Source of the DNA: Bubalus kerabau
Lineage: Eukaryota; Chordata; Mammalia; Artiodactyla; Bovidae
DNA length: 64,000 bases
Direction: 5' to 3'
NCBI RefSeq assembly: GCF_029407905.1
Contig: NC_073627.1
Coordinates: 46,369,001-46,433,000 of the forward strand
Program-made: the position numbers and the translations under genes
Notes under the pieces: model-generated
The model's database searches: none
Seen by the model: only the letters and a program-made list of their open reading frames with translations
Told to the model about the DNA's origin: nothing
Shown here: positions 44,592 to 56,162 of the stretch, one piece after another
How positions within the stretch are numbered: the first letter of the stretch is position 1
Layout of the letters: each line of letters starts with the position of its first letter

Positions 44592-44980
44592 ACATTCCCT
44601 GGGTGTTAAAACACATCGATTTCCTGGTCTCTCTGACTTTTAGCAGGGTGGCAACTTAAGAATCCGTCTTCCAGCACTCCTCTGGTGGTCCAGACGGTTA
44701 GGAATCCACCTGCCAATGCAGGGGACATGGTTCAATCCCTGATTCCCAAAAGATCCCACACGACACAGAGCAACTAAGCCAGTGCACCACATCTACTGAG
44801 CGCTGGAGCCGTGGAGCCCATGCTTGGCCATAAGAGAAGCCACCACTGTGAGAAGCCCACACACCCCAAGGAAAAGTAACTCCTGCTCACCGCAACTAGA
44901 GAAAGCCTGCACACAGCAACCAAGACCCTACCCAGCCAAAAATAATTTTTTAAAAATAAAGAAATTGCAAACAATAAAGG
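44592..44980 (+). other. RNF135: Putative RNF135 3'UTR, ending in SINE-derived poly(A) signals
   Basis: The stop codon is followed by only about 80 bp of unique sequence before a + strand CHR-type SINE. The first two AATAAA hexamers lie at 44955-44960, in the A-rich SINE tail, and at 44973-44978 just after it. Use of either would make most of the 3'UTR SINE-derived. A further AATAAA at 45620-45625 lies inside an old LTR-like sequence. Confidence 0.45.
44672..44960 (+). repeat. CHR-type SINE in the RNF135 3' region
   Basis: Starts cactcctctggtggtccaga and ends in an A-rich tail containing AATAAA at 44955-44960. Confidence 0.78.
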
Positions 44981-45039
44981 AATGAACTTTGAAAATTGAG
45001 GGATGCACAATAACTGTTTAATTCGGCTAACTTGCATGG

Positions 45040-45705
45040 TTCAAACCCTGCGAGAAAGAAAGGATAGGCCATTGAGTAGGAGATAACATCTAAGCCCTTG
45101 GAATATCCTTCCTGATAAGATTGTCTTTATCGGAGGCCCTTGGGCTACACAGTATCAGCGTGATCTCTGGAGGAGCTGGAAACTAAGATCAGCCATAAGA
45201 GCGGTGATTCTGCCTACAAAATAAAGTGATTCAGTCGTGTCTGACTCTTTGCGACCCCATGGACTGTAGCCTGCCAGGCTCTTCCATCCATTGGATTTTC
45301 CAGGCAAGAATGCTGGAGTGGGTTGCCATTTCCTTCCCCAGGGAATCTTCCCGACCCAGGGATTGAACCCAGATCTACCTCATTGCAGGCAGACTCTTGA
45401 TCATCTGAGCCACCGGGGACTCTGCCTACCGTGGGCCAATCAAGGCCTTGGACACCGAGTCTTGGATGCGCTTTCCTCGCTGGCAGTGTTCCATGTGTGT
45501 TGTCACACATCATACTGGGAGAGTTAAGCAATGGCCCTATAACTCCACTGAGAGAAGGGTGGGGTCTCCCAACCCCTCCTTGTGTGCCTTTTTCTAGTTA
45601 ACCTGTATCCTTTCATTGTAATAAACTGTTATCACAAGTATAGCAGCTTTGCTGAATTCTGTGAGTCCTTCTAGTGAATCACTGACAATGAGATTGATTT
45701 TAGGG
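45040..45705 (+). repeat. Old ERV-type LTR remnant, split by Bov-tA (tentative)
   Basis: Sequence on both sides of the SINE reads as one element ending 'ttcattgtaataaactgtta ... ttctgtgagtccttctagtg', typical of old mammalian LTR 3' ends. The AATAAA is at 45620-45625. There is no coding sequence. Confidence 0.45.
45218..45417 (-). repeat. Bov-tA SINE
   Basis: Flanked by gattctgcctac (45206-45217) and gactctgcctac (45418-45429), 11 of 12 matching. Confidence 0.92.
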
Positions 45706-45734
45706 GACCTCCTCCCCACCCACAAGGGGCTTGC

Positions 45735-46600
45735 TATCAAGCACACATTCAGTGGCTTCAAACAACACACATTTATAATCTCAACGCCTCTATGGGCCAG
45801 AGTCAGGGTACGGCTTAGCTGAGGCTTCTCTTCTGGAGTCTTGAAAGCTGCAGTCAGAGTATGAACTGGGGCCAGTGACATGGAGGCTCCCCTGGGGAAG
45901 GACTTGCTTCCAAGCTCACGTGGCTGTCGGCAGCATTCAGTTCCTTGTGGGTTGTCGGACTGAGACCCCAGTTCCTTACTCAGTGGGCCTCTGCAACATA
46001 GCTGCTCACTTCATCACAGCCAACGAGGGAGATCAAGTCTCCCAAAAGGTGGACATTCCCTCTTTTAAAAACTTTAATTTTTAAAAAAATTGTTAATTTT
46101 TTAATGGAAGAGTAATTGCTTTATAATACTGGTTCGGTGTCTGCCATACATTCAAGAGGGAGGGGACATCTATATACCTGTGGCTAATTCATGTTGATGT
46201 GTGGTAAAAATGTTTTTTAATTTATTTAGTTTTGGCTGCACTGGGTCTTCATTGCTGCATGTGGTCTTCTCTAGTTGCGGTGCACAGGCTTCTCATGCAG
46301 TGGCTCCTCTTACTGTGGAGCACAGGCTCGAGCACAGGCTCAGTAGTTGTGGTTCATGGGCTGAGTTGCCTCATGAGTTGTGGGATCTTCCCAGACCAAG
46401 GGATCAAACCAGTGTCCTCTGAGTTGGCAGGTGAATACTTAACCTCAGGAACACCAGGTCAGTCCCGACAAATCTTATGTAATGTAACCACATGGACATA
46501 TAACCAACGCATCCCTTCGCCTTTGTCTTATTCTGTTGATTAGAAGCAAGTCAAGGGCCCTGCCCACATTTAGGGGTGGGGATTCACAAGAATATGAATA
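45735..46600 (-). repeat. Ancient MLT1/MER-like element, split by younger repeats (tentative)
   Basis: 'Caaacaacacacatttataa' and 'ttgcttccaagctcacgtgg' at 45755-45920, and 'ttagaagcaagtcaagggcc' at 46540, follow one known order. An L1-type scrap (46085-46205) and a CHR-type SINE interrupt it. Confidence 0.45.
46208..46467 (-). repeat. CHR-type SINE
   Basis: Reverse copy ending caggaacaccaggtcagtccc, moderately diverged. Confidence 0.72.
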
Positions 46601-46959
46601 TCAGGAAGTTGGGGGGGGGGTCCTTATAGTCTGGCCAGCTCATGATATCATCTCATACTTGATTTCCCCCATTTTTTAAGAATCATTTTATCCCATAACA
46701 GAATGGATAGAGAAAACTACACAAAACACATGTGCAACATAAGGAATAATTATTATTATTATTAAGCACCCTTTACACTTCAGGTCAAGAAATAAAACCC
46801 TGTGACTGACTCGAGAGGCTCTTTCCCCATTGCAGTTACAAAACCCTCTTTCCACCTGAAAGGCATCTTGACTTTTACAGTAATCACTTGCTTGCATTTC
46901 TTTAGAGTTTTAGCACCCAAACATGCATCTTTAGCATAAACTCAAAAAAAACCCCCACA

Positions 46960-47130
46960 AACCCTGATATATCTTAACAGCTTTGTTGAGATATAATTTG
47001 CGTACTATAAAATTCACCTATTTAAAGTGTACAAATCAATGTGTTTTAGTATATTTAGAGTTGTGAAACCATCACCATAATCTAATTTTAGAACATTTTC
47101 ATCACTCACCATAGAGAGAACCCTCATATC
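46960..47130 (-). mobile_element. L1M-type 3' end (antisense)
   Basis: 'Taacagctttgttgagatat' and 'atttaaagtgtacaaatcaa' are antisense L1 3' landmarks. Confidence 0.72.
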
Positions 47131-47475
47131 TATTAACAGTTGCTATGTCTTTGAAGTCACCTGATCTACAGCCTTCCCCTCCCTTTCTTCATCTTACAAT
47201 CCATCTGTAGGCCCCCAGGTTGCATGAGCACCTGCTGGAGATGTGGAATCCATCTCTGTTGGACTGGGTTGAACAGAAAGTCTTGCCGCACAAACCAGCC
47301 AGGCGACCTTTGGCAGTGCATTTCACCTCTTTGTCTTTCCCCTGTAAAATGGAACTCATTATTATTGGCCCTTCCTTCTCTTCCTCAAAGGGTTGCAAAA
47401 GAATTAAAGTTATGGGTGAAGATGTTGGAAGAATGCCAGGGTGGTTATAGACATGACAACAATGACAGAACTATA

Positions 47476-47594
47476 TTTTCTTTCTCTTTTTTTGGCCACG
47501 CCATGCGGGACCTTAGTTCCCTGACCTGGGATTGAACCTGTGCCCCCTGCATTGCAAGTGCAGAGTCTTAGCCACTGGACTGCTAGGGAAGTCT
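47476..47594 (-). repeat. CHR-type SINE, short form
   Basis: Flanked by a perfect 10-bp duplication, cagaactata (47466-47475 and 47595-47604). Confidence 0.82.
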
Positions 47595-47631
47595 CAGAAC
47601 TATACTTTCACATCACCTACCTTGGTCTCTG

Positions 47632-47960
47632 GGGCTTCTCTGGTAGCTCAGCTGGTAAAGAATCCACCTGACGCAGGGGATCCCAGTTCAATTCCTGAGT
47701 CGGGAACATCCCCTGGAAAAGGGATAGGCTACCCACTCCAGTATTCTTGGGCTTTCCTGGTGGCTCAGATGGTAAAGAATTCTGCAATGTGGGAGATCTG
47801 GGTTCAGTCCCTGGGTTGGGGAGATCCCCTGGAGGACAGCATGGCAACCCGCTCCAGTATTCTTGCCTGGAGAATCCCCATGGACAGAGGAGCCTGGTAG
47901 GCTACAGCCCATGGGGGTCACAAAGAGTCAGACACGACTGAGCCATTAAGCACAGCAGAG
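47632..47960 (+). repeat. Two adjacent Bov-tA SINEs
   Basis: A 3'-truncated copy (47632-47749) is followed directly by a nearly full copy (47750-47960). The second probably inserted into the first at attcttgg. Confidence 0.88.
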
Positions 47961-48470
47961 CACCTGGTCTCCAACATCTTTAGAGTCACACCTCATTTTC
48001 ACACATGTTCTTGGAAACAGGAACACCAGAATTCTTCCCCCATGATCTACTCATTTGCTCTCTGAGCCTCATAAACTACCCTGTGTGATGAGTATTATCA
48101 CCTTTTGTTAACACTTGAGAAAGGAGAGTGGGGGCCTGGACCAACTTAGGGGTTTGCGCAGGATCAGTCAGCTGAGCATGGCAGATCTGGGAGCCGGCCC
48201 AGCGTTCCCACTCTCCAAGTCTCAAAGCTTAACATCCTTTGATAAGATCCTGGCTGAGACCCGGACCTGGCTGTCCACTTTGATAAGATACAGCCCTGAA
48301 GCCACGAGATGCCCTTTCTTCCCTGGGCGTTGGTGTCATGTCTCAGTCTAGTGGCCTCAAGCTCCTAAGCAGGGCCAGGGCCTCTCTCTTTGTGCCAGAT
48401 GACCATTCAAAGGCTCTCTGTTCTCACTTCCAGTTTTGTGGAGCCTTTATCGACTCACCCAGAGTCACCT
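47961..48470. other. Intergenic with a MIR remnant
   Basis: 48070-48210 is MIR-like. The remainder is unrecognised. Confidence 0.45.
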
Positions 48471-48484
48471 TGATGTTTGCCTTT

Positions 48485-48668
48485 CATTTTTTAAAAAAAG
48501 TATTTTATTCTACTTTATTATTTTCATTTGGCTGGGCTGGGTCTTAGTTGTGGTGGGTGGGATGCGCTCCTTGCAGCGCGTGGGATCCAGTTCCCTGACC
48601 AGGGATGGAACCCAGGCCCCTGTGTTGGAAGCACGGAGTCCAAGCCACTGGACCACCAGGGAAATCCC
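48485..48668 (-). repeat. CHR-type SINE, internally deleted
   Basis: Flanked by a perfect 14-bp duplication, tgatgtttgccttt (48471-48484 and 48669-48682). Confidence 0.85.
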
Positions 48669-48904
48669 TGATGTTTGCCTTTTAAAACTTAGAATCTTAA
48701 GGCCAGAGTTTTAGCCTATTTAAGTCATTTGGTTAAATACCATTCTCTCAGGTGATTTGGACAATGGGGCCTTTGTCAGAGTGGGGTTTAATTCTTTGGT
48801 CACATGAGTTCCCCAAACTGCAGCCAGAGCACAAGAATTATAAAGGTGAGAATGAAGGTTATCATTTTTGGATTCTTTGCTTTTCTTTCAAGCTTTCTTT
48901 CTTT

Positions 48905-49252
48905 CTTTTTAAATATTTATTTGGCTGTGTGAGTTAGTTGCAGCATGAGAGATCCAGTTCCCCGTGTGTGAGTGCTCAGTCGATTCAGTCTTCTCTGACT
49001 CTTTGCGACCCGGTGGACTGTAGCCCACCAGGCTCCTCTATCCATGGGATTCTCCGGCAAGAATGCTGGAGTGAGTTGTCATGCCCTCCTCCAGGGGATC
49101 AAACCTGTGTCTCCTGTGGCTGCTGCATTGCAGGCGGATTCTTTATAGTTGAGCTACCAGGGAAGCTCCCAGTTCCCTGGCCAGGGATCAAACCCAGGCT
49201 CCCCTGCATTGGGAGCTCCGAGTCCCAGTCACTGGATCACCAGGGAAGTCCC
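48905..49252 (-). repeat. CHR-type SINE interrupted by Bov-tA
   Basis: Halves at 48905-48962 and 49169-49252. The inner Bov-tA (minus, 48963-49168) is flanked by a 9-bp ccagttccc duplication. Confidence 0.85.
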
Positions 49253-49512
49253 TTGCCTCGAGTTTTCTGTCAACATATCCTTTCCCATGCAGTGTGAAAA
49301 ATATCAATCACACCCTTTCCTCGAACAAAACTGAAAATCCTACCCAGAAGAAGAACGGAAGTTGAAATGCCAGTGGATGAAGGACCGCTCACTCGGGTCT
49401 GCACTGTGTGGGCGAAGCATCCACCCAAGGACCAAGCCGGAAAGACTTCACGTCGGGGACTCTGAAGGCAGCCTCTCACCCCATCTGGAGGTGTTTCAAA
49501 CATCTAAGTGGT
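49253..49512. other. Non-repetitive island between SINEs
   Basis: About 250 bp with no recognised family. A splice-acceptor-like ttcccatgcag sits at about 49281-49291, but no supported exon follows. Confidence 0.35.
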
Positions 49513-49737
49513 TGTTGACATGGTGGCTCAGACAGTAAAGGATCTGCCTGCAATGCAGGAGACCTGGGTTCGATCCCTGGGTTGGGAAGATCCCCTGGAG
49601 GGTGGGCATGGCAACCTACTCCAGTATTCTTGCCTGGAGAATCCCCACGGACAGAGGAGCCTGGCGGACTGAAGTGCTGGGGGTCACAAAGAGTCAGACA
49701 AGACTGATGACTGAGCGACTAAGCAGAGCACAGCAGA
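49513..49737 (+). repeat. Bov-tA SINE
   Basis: Full-length, from tgacatggtggctcagacag to cgactaagcagagcacagca. Confidence 0.88.
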
Positions 49738-49884
49738 ATTTCCGGTTCCTGGAAGAACCACCTACGAAGGAGGAAGGCACCACCTTCTTAAGGCTCACGA
49801 CAGCTCCTAATACAGTTATATCTATCTGTCTCTTGTTTTTCCTCCCTCAGGTACTTTTCTTTTTTTTCTGGAAAAGTTTAATTT

Positions 49885-50227
49885 AAAAAAAAAAGTATTA
49901 CTTTTTGGCTGTGCTGGGGCTTCATTGCTGCATGGGCTTTTCTCTAGTTGCCACGAGCAGGGGTGGGGGTTACCCTCTAGTTGTGGCGGGTGGGCTTCGC
50001 ATTGCAGTGTCTTCTCTTGTTGCAGAGCATGGGCTCTAGGGCTTCAGTAGTTGCAGCACGTTGACTCAGGAGCTGAGGCTCCTGGTCTCTACAGCACAGT
50101 TCAATATTTGTGGCTCAGGGGCTTAGCTGCCCCATGGCATGTGGAATCTTTTCGGATCAGGGGTCAAATCTATGTCTCCTGCATTGGCAGACGGATTCTT
50201 TACCACTAAACCACCATGGAATCCCCA
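49885..50227 (-). repeat. CHR-type SINE, full length
   Basis: Flanked by ggaaaagtttaattt (49870-49884) and ggaaagtttaattt (50228-50241). Confidence 0.85.
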
Positions 50228-50241
50228 GGAAAGTTTAATTT

Positions 50242-51185
50242 GAAGACTTTATTTCCTAGCTGATTATAGAGACAAATCACAAAATGAAACAAAGCTGCTC
50301 TCTGGGAGACCTCTCAAGCTCCTCTGCTATGTTGGAGGGAGAAGACCCTTCCCCGGGGGCACCTGGGGATTTTGACAGGAAAGGAAGAATCATCCCTGGT
50401 GTTTGCTCAGCTCCATCACCCCTACTTTGCTGAGCCTTTAGCCCCAAATTCATCCTTATTCAACCCTAAACACTGGGTCCTTCTAGACGACTGAAGTTTT
50501 CTTCCTTAATTATAAATACTCAGTTTATGCTGAAGATTTGTGATTTTTTCTTCCTACCCAGCCATAGGCTTTTTAAGGACAAGGTTTCTTAAGCTTCAGC
50601 CTTTCATATGCCATGATTTTTGTTACATCTTCAAATCTCCTGTACCATTTTTTATTTAATATCTTTCCTAAACCAACTCACTTTTCCCTCTTCAGGTACA
50701 TGGGTTTCAAAAGGAAACTTTAAAAAGTTGATATAAACGGAAACCAGAATCATATGTTTGAAATGGAGATAAGCGTAAATATATGTTTCAAGGAAAACAA
50801 AACACTATAACTAGCTTGGAACCTTTGTCTTAACTTCTGAACTGAAGTGTTCTCTCTCTCTCTCTGGCTCAAAAGGAGATTATCAGGTGTTACAGATTTA
50901 CTGAGGCTTTCAGCTTGACTTAATCAGGATGGAAAGATAATAGAGAAAAGAAAGGTTTCTGTCCACAAGACTTACAGTTTCTGCTGTCCCTACACCACTT
51001 ACACACCTCCTCTTCTACCAGGTGATTCTAAGAGATTGATCTGGTGCAGTATGGAAGACTGTGCTCAGTGAAAAATTTCACCTTTATTCTTCAAAGTAAA
51101 TACACCCTGGGGGCAGAAAATTTATGGCTTTGGTCAGTGACATCTCCAGGACTCAATGTCTGGGCATTGCCACGGGAGCTTTTCT
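50242..51185. other. Intergenic, nothing recognised
   Basis: Contains a short (CT)n at 50852-50865. No gene or repeat family recognised. Confidence 0.5.
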
Positions 51186-51189
51186 GGTG

Positions 51190-51650
51190 CAATTGTACCT
51201 TCCCTACAATTAGTCACCAAGTTCTGATCCTAGCTTCTGCCTTCTCAAGGCATCTCAACTCTGCCCCCCCCAACTCTTCCCTCTGCATCTGTGCTCTGGT
51301 TCAGACTCTCATCCCTTCTCTCCAAGATTATTTTAATTCGAGTTCCTCCATCTCTAGTGAGGAGCCCTCTCCCCATCTATTCTCATTCTAATGTGAACTT
51401 TCCAAAATGGGAGTTAGATCATGTCACTCCCCAGCTTAAAACTCCTGGGTGCTCCTTAAAGCCTCCTAAAATAGAAAGTTCTGCTTCCTGTCTCTGTTCT
51501 CACCTACCTCGCCCCCATTTCCTGTCATCTCCCCAGATACAACGTCCTGCCCAGCTTCCTCCTGTATGTCACATCATATACTTTTGCAATTGCAGTTTGC
51601 TTGGCCTGGAGTCTCTCTCTCATCCCCTTGGCCAGAGTTGAAAACTGTTT
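51190..51650 (+). repeat. L2 3' region
   Basis: 'Gttagatcatgtcactcccc' followed by 'agcttaaaactcctgggtgc' is the L2 ORF2 end/3'UTR. An apparent 116-codon frame here is L2-derived and degenerate. Confidence 0.6.
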
Positions 51651-52237
51651 ACCCAGAGTGGATCTGGTTTCTACCAAGGGGACTGGAGCCTCTCACTGTC
51701 ACTGTGTCTAACATGGTGATGTGTGCGTGTATACTGAGTTTAGCTCAGATCAAAGCTGACGCACTAATTGTAGAAGAAGGTACAGGAAGGCCACTCAGGC
51801 TAAAATCATAGTCGTTTTCCTAGGAGCTTTATGGGGATATTTGCAGTTTTTTTGGGTTAAGGCATTGTGTTGCCTTGGAGGCTGTCTGTGAACACAGCCA
51901 GGCAGGGGGAGCGGATTACTAGAAGGGGGACAGTCACACAAGTCTGGCTGGTTTTGGCTAGGGGTGGGATGGGGAGAGAGGAGGTAGAAAGAGATTTAGA
52001 GTAGGAGATGCTACCTCTCATGAAAGGTTTTCAAAAAAAGGCAGTTTGGGCTGATGGGAGAATGATTTGGAAGATTCTGGTGAGAAAGATGAATGCCCAG
52101 ACTTCCTTATCCACAACTTGCCCACCGTGATCGTCTGTGTTGCTCATTACTGCTTCCTTAGAACCTAGTACAGAGCAGTGCACATGGTGGAAGCAATAAA
52201 TATTTGTTAAATCATTTTATAAACACGATATCCTACA

Positions 52238-52455
52238 TTTTGTGCACGCTAAGTTGCGTCCGACTTTTTGCGAATCTATGGACTGTAGCTGGCCAGACTC
52301 CTCTGTTCATAGGATTCTCCAGGCAAGAATGCTGGAGTGGGTTATCATTCCCTTCTTCAGGGGATCTTCCTGACCTAGGGATCCAACCTGCGTCTCTTAA
52401 TGTTTTCTGCATTGGCAGGCAGGGTCTATACCACTAGCGTCACCTGGGAAGCCCT
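52238..52455 (-). repeat. Bov-tA SINE
   Basis: Flanked by a perfect 11-bp duplication, gatatcctaca (52227-52237 and 52456-52466). Confidence 0.92.
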
Positions 52456-52582
52456 GATATCCTACACTAATGTCTCACTTAAAGCACTGCTATTTTTCCA
52501 AATATTTCTATTAGTTTTATATAAAATATGTTATTAATGTTGACATTTTACAAGAGATGATTGTACTAAAAATTAATTCCTA

Positions 52583-52678
52583 ATCTTCAGCACGTTTTCT
52601 CTTTCCTTTGTACTCTCATCTTTTATGTACATCTTTAGCACGTTTTCTCTTTCCCTTGTACTCTCATCTTTTATGTAC
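52583..52678 (+). repeat. 48-bp tandem duplication
   Basis: Two copies of a 48-bp unit (52583-52630, 52631-52678), differing at two positions, directly before the SINE at 52685. Confidence 0.9.
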
Positions 52679-52684
52679 ATCATT

Positions 52685-54326
52685 GTTTTTTAGTTGCACG
52701 AGGTCTTCCCTGCTGCACGTGGACTTTCTCTGGCTGCGGTGAGCAGCGACTGTTCTTTGTTGTGGTGCATGGGCTTCTCATTGCGGTGGCTTCTCTTGTT
52801 GCAGAACATGGGCTCTAGGCGCCCTGGCTTTCAGCAGTTTCAGTGTGCGGCTCCAGAGCATGCAGGCTTTAGTAATTATGGCACATGAGCTCAGTAGTTG
52901 TGGCTCTAGGGCGCAGGCTCAGAAAAGCACAGGGCTAGTGTTGGGGGCCGGCGTGAGGCACTCCGCCCATGGCAAAGGTCATGAGGAAGGAGGCTCGACA
53001 TACGCAAAGGCGGGATCGAGCCTCAGGAGTCCCCCTGGAAATCCTTGAACATCTACCCCCATAACCAGAGCCTGCCTACTTTACTACTTTGTGCTCTCAC
53101 CTACACCTCTGGCTTTACAAGGGGCTGTCCCCCACCACCTCTTTCGGTGAAGGAGTTAACTTAGAGCTCCAGTTAATAATAATTCCTGGGCGTGATAGGA
53201 GTGTTTCAACCTACAAACTCCTCTGAAGGTTCTCTAGCCTGCCTGACAGGCTTGTCTGGCCACATGTGATTGCTCACAGCCTCCCAACTGTGAGAGGCAC
53301 GAGATGCTTTAAACCTTCTAAAAACAGGTTCTTTAGAGAAGTTAGAAAACATTAGTATAAGTATAGTGGGCTGATTAGAAATTGTATTGGTGAAGGGTTT
53401 TTCATTTGTTGAGCCAATGTTTGTTGCTAAGTCTCCACATCCCCTGCCCTTACACACATTAATGAATATATAGAAGGAATAAGTATTAACCTTTGATATA
53501 AATCACGTTAGACCTTAGGCTAAGTAAATTCTTTCCTTAACTAAAACCCACTACACCCTCACCCTATAGGAATGTAACTTTATTTGGGTGGCGTCTGTTT
53601 AAGAATAATCACCCCTGGAGAAATAAGTGTCCTGGTTGACTGACCGCTGTCACAAGGAGAGGGTCATAAATTGTCAGCAGGCCCCCTGGCCAGAAGATGA
53701 TGTAACACCCCTAAGACCTCTGTATACATTTGTATGAAGCACCTGACTTTGATAAAAGTCAGGACTGCTGACCCCGCGTGACTTTTGCATAACATCTCAG
53801 TGTATAAAAGTAGACCATGGAAAATAAAGAATTGGGATCAGTTTCTCGAAATACTGGTCTCCCCATGTCGCTCTCTCTCTCACTCTGCTGAGTCTCCATC
53901 TGGAGCGCGGAACCCACCATGCTTACTAATTATGCCTGGGCTTCTAAGATCCGACCGGGGAGGCCTCAGTGTCTCCTCTCCTTCGGGAGAACGGAAGGAC
54001 GCCTGTGGCCTACGTAAGTGGTGCAAACTTCTTGTCTTGAAGTTTTATTGGTCCCCCGCGTAAACCAAGCTACTCAGCCTCTTTTCTCCACTGAATTTTC
54101 CTACTGAGCTATCCTCATTCTATTACTCTTTATATCTTTGATGAATAAATAATTAAATAGGTCGCCGACGCCATCCCCGCTTCGAATACCCTGGATCAGC
54201 CGGGGCTGGACCCCGGCAGGCTAGTTACTCTACAGCATGTGGGATCTTCCCAGAACATGGAATGAACCCGTGTACCCTGCATTGGCAGGCAGATTCTTAT
54301 CTACTGTGCCCCCAGGGAAGTCCCAT
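52685..54326 (-). repeat. CHR-type SINE split by a solo LTR
   Basis: The reverse SINE runs 52685-52938 and resumes at 54219, ending gtgcccccagggaagtccc. The LTR at 52939-54218 lies between. Confidence 0.85.
52939..54218 (+). mobile_element. Solo LTR of a class II-type ruminant endogenous retrovirus
   Basis: The 1,280-bp element begins TGTTGGGGGCC and ends GGACCCCGGCA (TG...CA ends with a short inverted repeat). It is flanked by the 6-bp duplication ggctag (52933-52938 and 54219-54224); six bases is typical of beta-like (class II) retroviral integration. A TATAAA lies at 53803-53808 and AATAAA at 53823-53828 and near 54144, all on the + strand, so the LTR is in + orientation. No gag, pol or env sequence accompanies it, so it is the product of LTR-LTR recombination. 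Confidence 0.88.
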
Positions 54327-54407
54327 CCATTAGTTTTTAATTACCCGATTAATACCTGTGCATGCCTGCAAAAGTTCAAAATTGCAAAGGTGTGGAGGGT
54401 AAAAGTT

Positions 54408-54663
54408 GGGAGAAGGCAATGGAACCCCACTCCAGTACTGTTGCCCAGAAAATCCCATGGATGGAGGAGCCTGGTAGGCTGCAGTCCATGGTGTCACTAA
54501 GAGTCAGACACGACTGAGCGACTTCACTTTCACGCATTGGAGAAGGAAATGGCAACCCACTCCAGTGTTCTTGCCTGGAGAATCCCATGGACAGAGAAGC
54601 CTGGTAGGCTGCAGTCCATGGGGTGGCAGAGTCGGACACGACTGAAGCGACTTAGCAGCAGCA
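54408..54663 (+). repeat. Bov-A2 SINE
   Basis: Flanked by a perfect 14-bp duplication, ggagggtaaaagtt (54394-54407 and 54664-54677). Little diverged. Confidence 0.93.
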
Positions 54664-54677
54664 GGAGGGTAAAAGTT

Positions 54678-55071
54678 CCAGAAATACATATTATACTTAG
54701 TTTTTAAATAGTTGTAATTGTATAAATAATTTTATATTCCTATTTTTTCACTTATTTTGTGAATACTTTTCCATGTCTTTGATAGGCATTAGTTTTTCCT
54801 TTGTTTGCCATTAAAAATTTTTTAAAAAATATGAAAATATGATAATACATTTACAGGAGTCTTGGAAAATATAGAACAAAGTTACATATAGTCCCACTAT
54901 ATATTAAAATTATTTTTTAAGTAGATGAATTAAGATGCCATTAGTTTTAATGACTGCAAAATTTCCAGTAATTTTATGTCATACTTAATTTAGCTATTCT
55001 TCACAATTGTATATTTTTCCACTTTCTACTACTGTGTAATGATGCTATAAATAGAATAGGTATATGTAGAT
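54678..55071. other. AT-rich intergenic, nothing firm
   Basis: Possibly old L1 sequence. No gene. Confidence 0.4.
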
Positions 55072-55290
55072 GGGCTTCCCAGGTGGCACTAGTGGTAAAG
55101 AACCTACCTGCCAATGCACGAGACATGAGATGCAGTTTCCGTCCCTGAGTCAGGAAGATGCCCTGGAGGAGGGCATGGCAACCCACTCCAGTATACTTTC
55201 CTGGAGAATCCCATGGACAGAGGAGCCTGGAAGCTACAGTCCATGGGGTCGCAAAGGCTCAGACATGACTGAGCGACTAACACACACACA
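55072..55290 (+). repeat. Bov-tA SINE
   Basis: Full-length copy ending in a (CA)n run. Confidence 0.9.
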
Positions 55291-55302
55291 CATACCAAAC
55301 AA

Positions 55303-55502
55303 TGGCTTCCCAGGTGGCGCAGTGGTAAAGAATCTGCCTGCCAATGCAGGAGATGCAAGAGAAGGAGGTTCAATCCCTGGGTCAGAAAAATCACCTGGAG
55401 GAGGAAATGGCAACCCAGTTCAATATTCTTGCCTGGAGAATCCCACGGACAGAGGACCTCAAAGAGTCGGACATGACTGCAGTGACTTAGCATGCATGCG
55501 TC
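55303..55502 (+). repeat. Bov-tA SINE
   Basis: A second same-strand copy 12 bp after the previous one, with a short deletion near its 3' end. Confidence 0.9.
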
Positions 55503-55835
55503 ATGTGTAGATATATATTTCTTCTTTTAGATTATTTGCTTGGAACATATTTACTTGTGGTAATTTCTTTGCAGGATAAGCAAATTATAATTTTACTATT
55601 GTACAGAATTTTTTATTTTGTGGAAATGGCTTGTGGCCTAAATTTTTTTTGAGAATCACTGGTTGGCATAGATAACAAGTCAGCACAAATTTTAATGTCT
55701 CTGCAGTAATTAAAAATTATATTAAATGCACTTTTGTCATTCAGAGTTTACAATTTGTGCAGGCAGGCTAATCAATTTGCCCTTAGAAAGATAAAGCAAA
55801 TCAGCAAATGAATCCCAAACTTAAAAATGCACTTG

Positions 55836-56162
55836 CTGGGCTTCCTTGGTGGCTTAGTGGTAAAGAATCCACCTGCCAATGCAGGAGACATGGGTTCAAT
55901 CCCTGGTTCAGGAAGATCCCATAGGCAGCAGAGCAACTCAGCTCGAGCACCACAACTGTTGGGCCTGTGCTCTTGAGCCCAGGAAATTTAACCATTGAGC
56001 CCACATACTCGCATGCCCGCAAGCCTGTGCTCTGCAAAAAGAAAAGCCACCGTAGTAAGAAGCCTTCACAATGCAATGAAGAGTAGCCACTGCTCGCTGC
56101 AACTAGAGAAAAGCCCGAGCAGCAACACACACCCAGCACAGCCAAAAATAAATAAATACGTA
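55836..56162 (+). repeat. CHR-type SINE, full length
   Basis: Starts gggcttccttggtggcttag and ends in ccaaaaataaataaatacg. Confidence 0.82.

Larger units (their letters stand above)
32641..44980 (+). other. RNF135: RNF135 gene, complete coding region (5 exons)
   Basis: RNF135 (Riplet) is a cytosolic RING-type E3 ubiquitin ligase. It recognises RIG-I filaments on viral RNA through its PRY-SPRY domain and attaches K63-linked ubiquitin, promoting MAVS signalling. Five exons give a 424-residue protein: RING finger (Cys21, Cys24, Cys36, His38, Cys41, Cys44, Cys57, Cys60), helical linker for dimerisation (about 118-218), a Ser/Pro-rich hinge (about 219-248) and PRY-SPRY (about 249-424). Human RNF135 is 432 residues with the same layout. 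The RING is two or three residues shorter than human between its third and fourth metal-ligand pairs. The promoter is a CpG island without a TATA box. The gene lies on the same strand as ADAP2, about 9 kb downstream. Confidence 0.95.

Noticed and set aside
53785..54063. 92-codon frame within the solo LTR
   Set aside because: It lies in the R/U5-like part of the LTR. Solo LTRs carry no structural genes, and no retroviral protein motif is seen.
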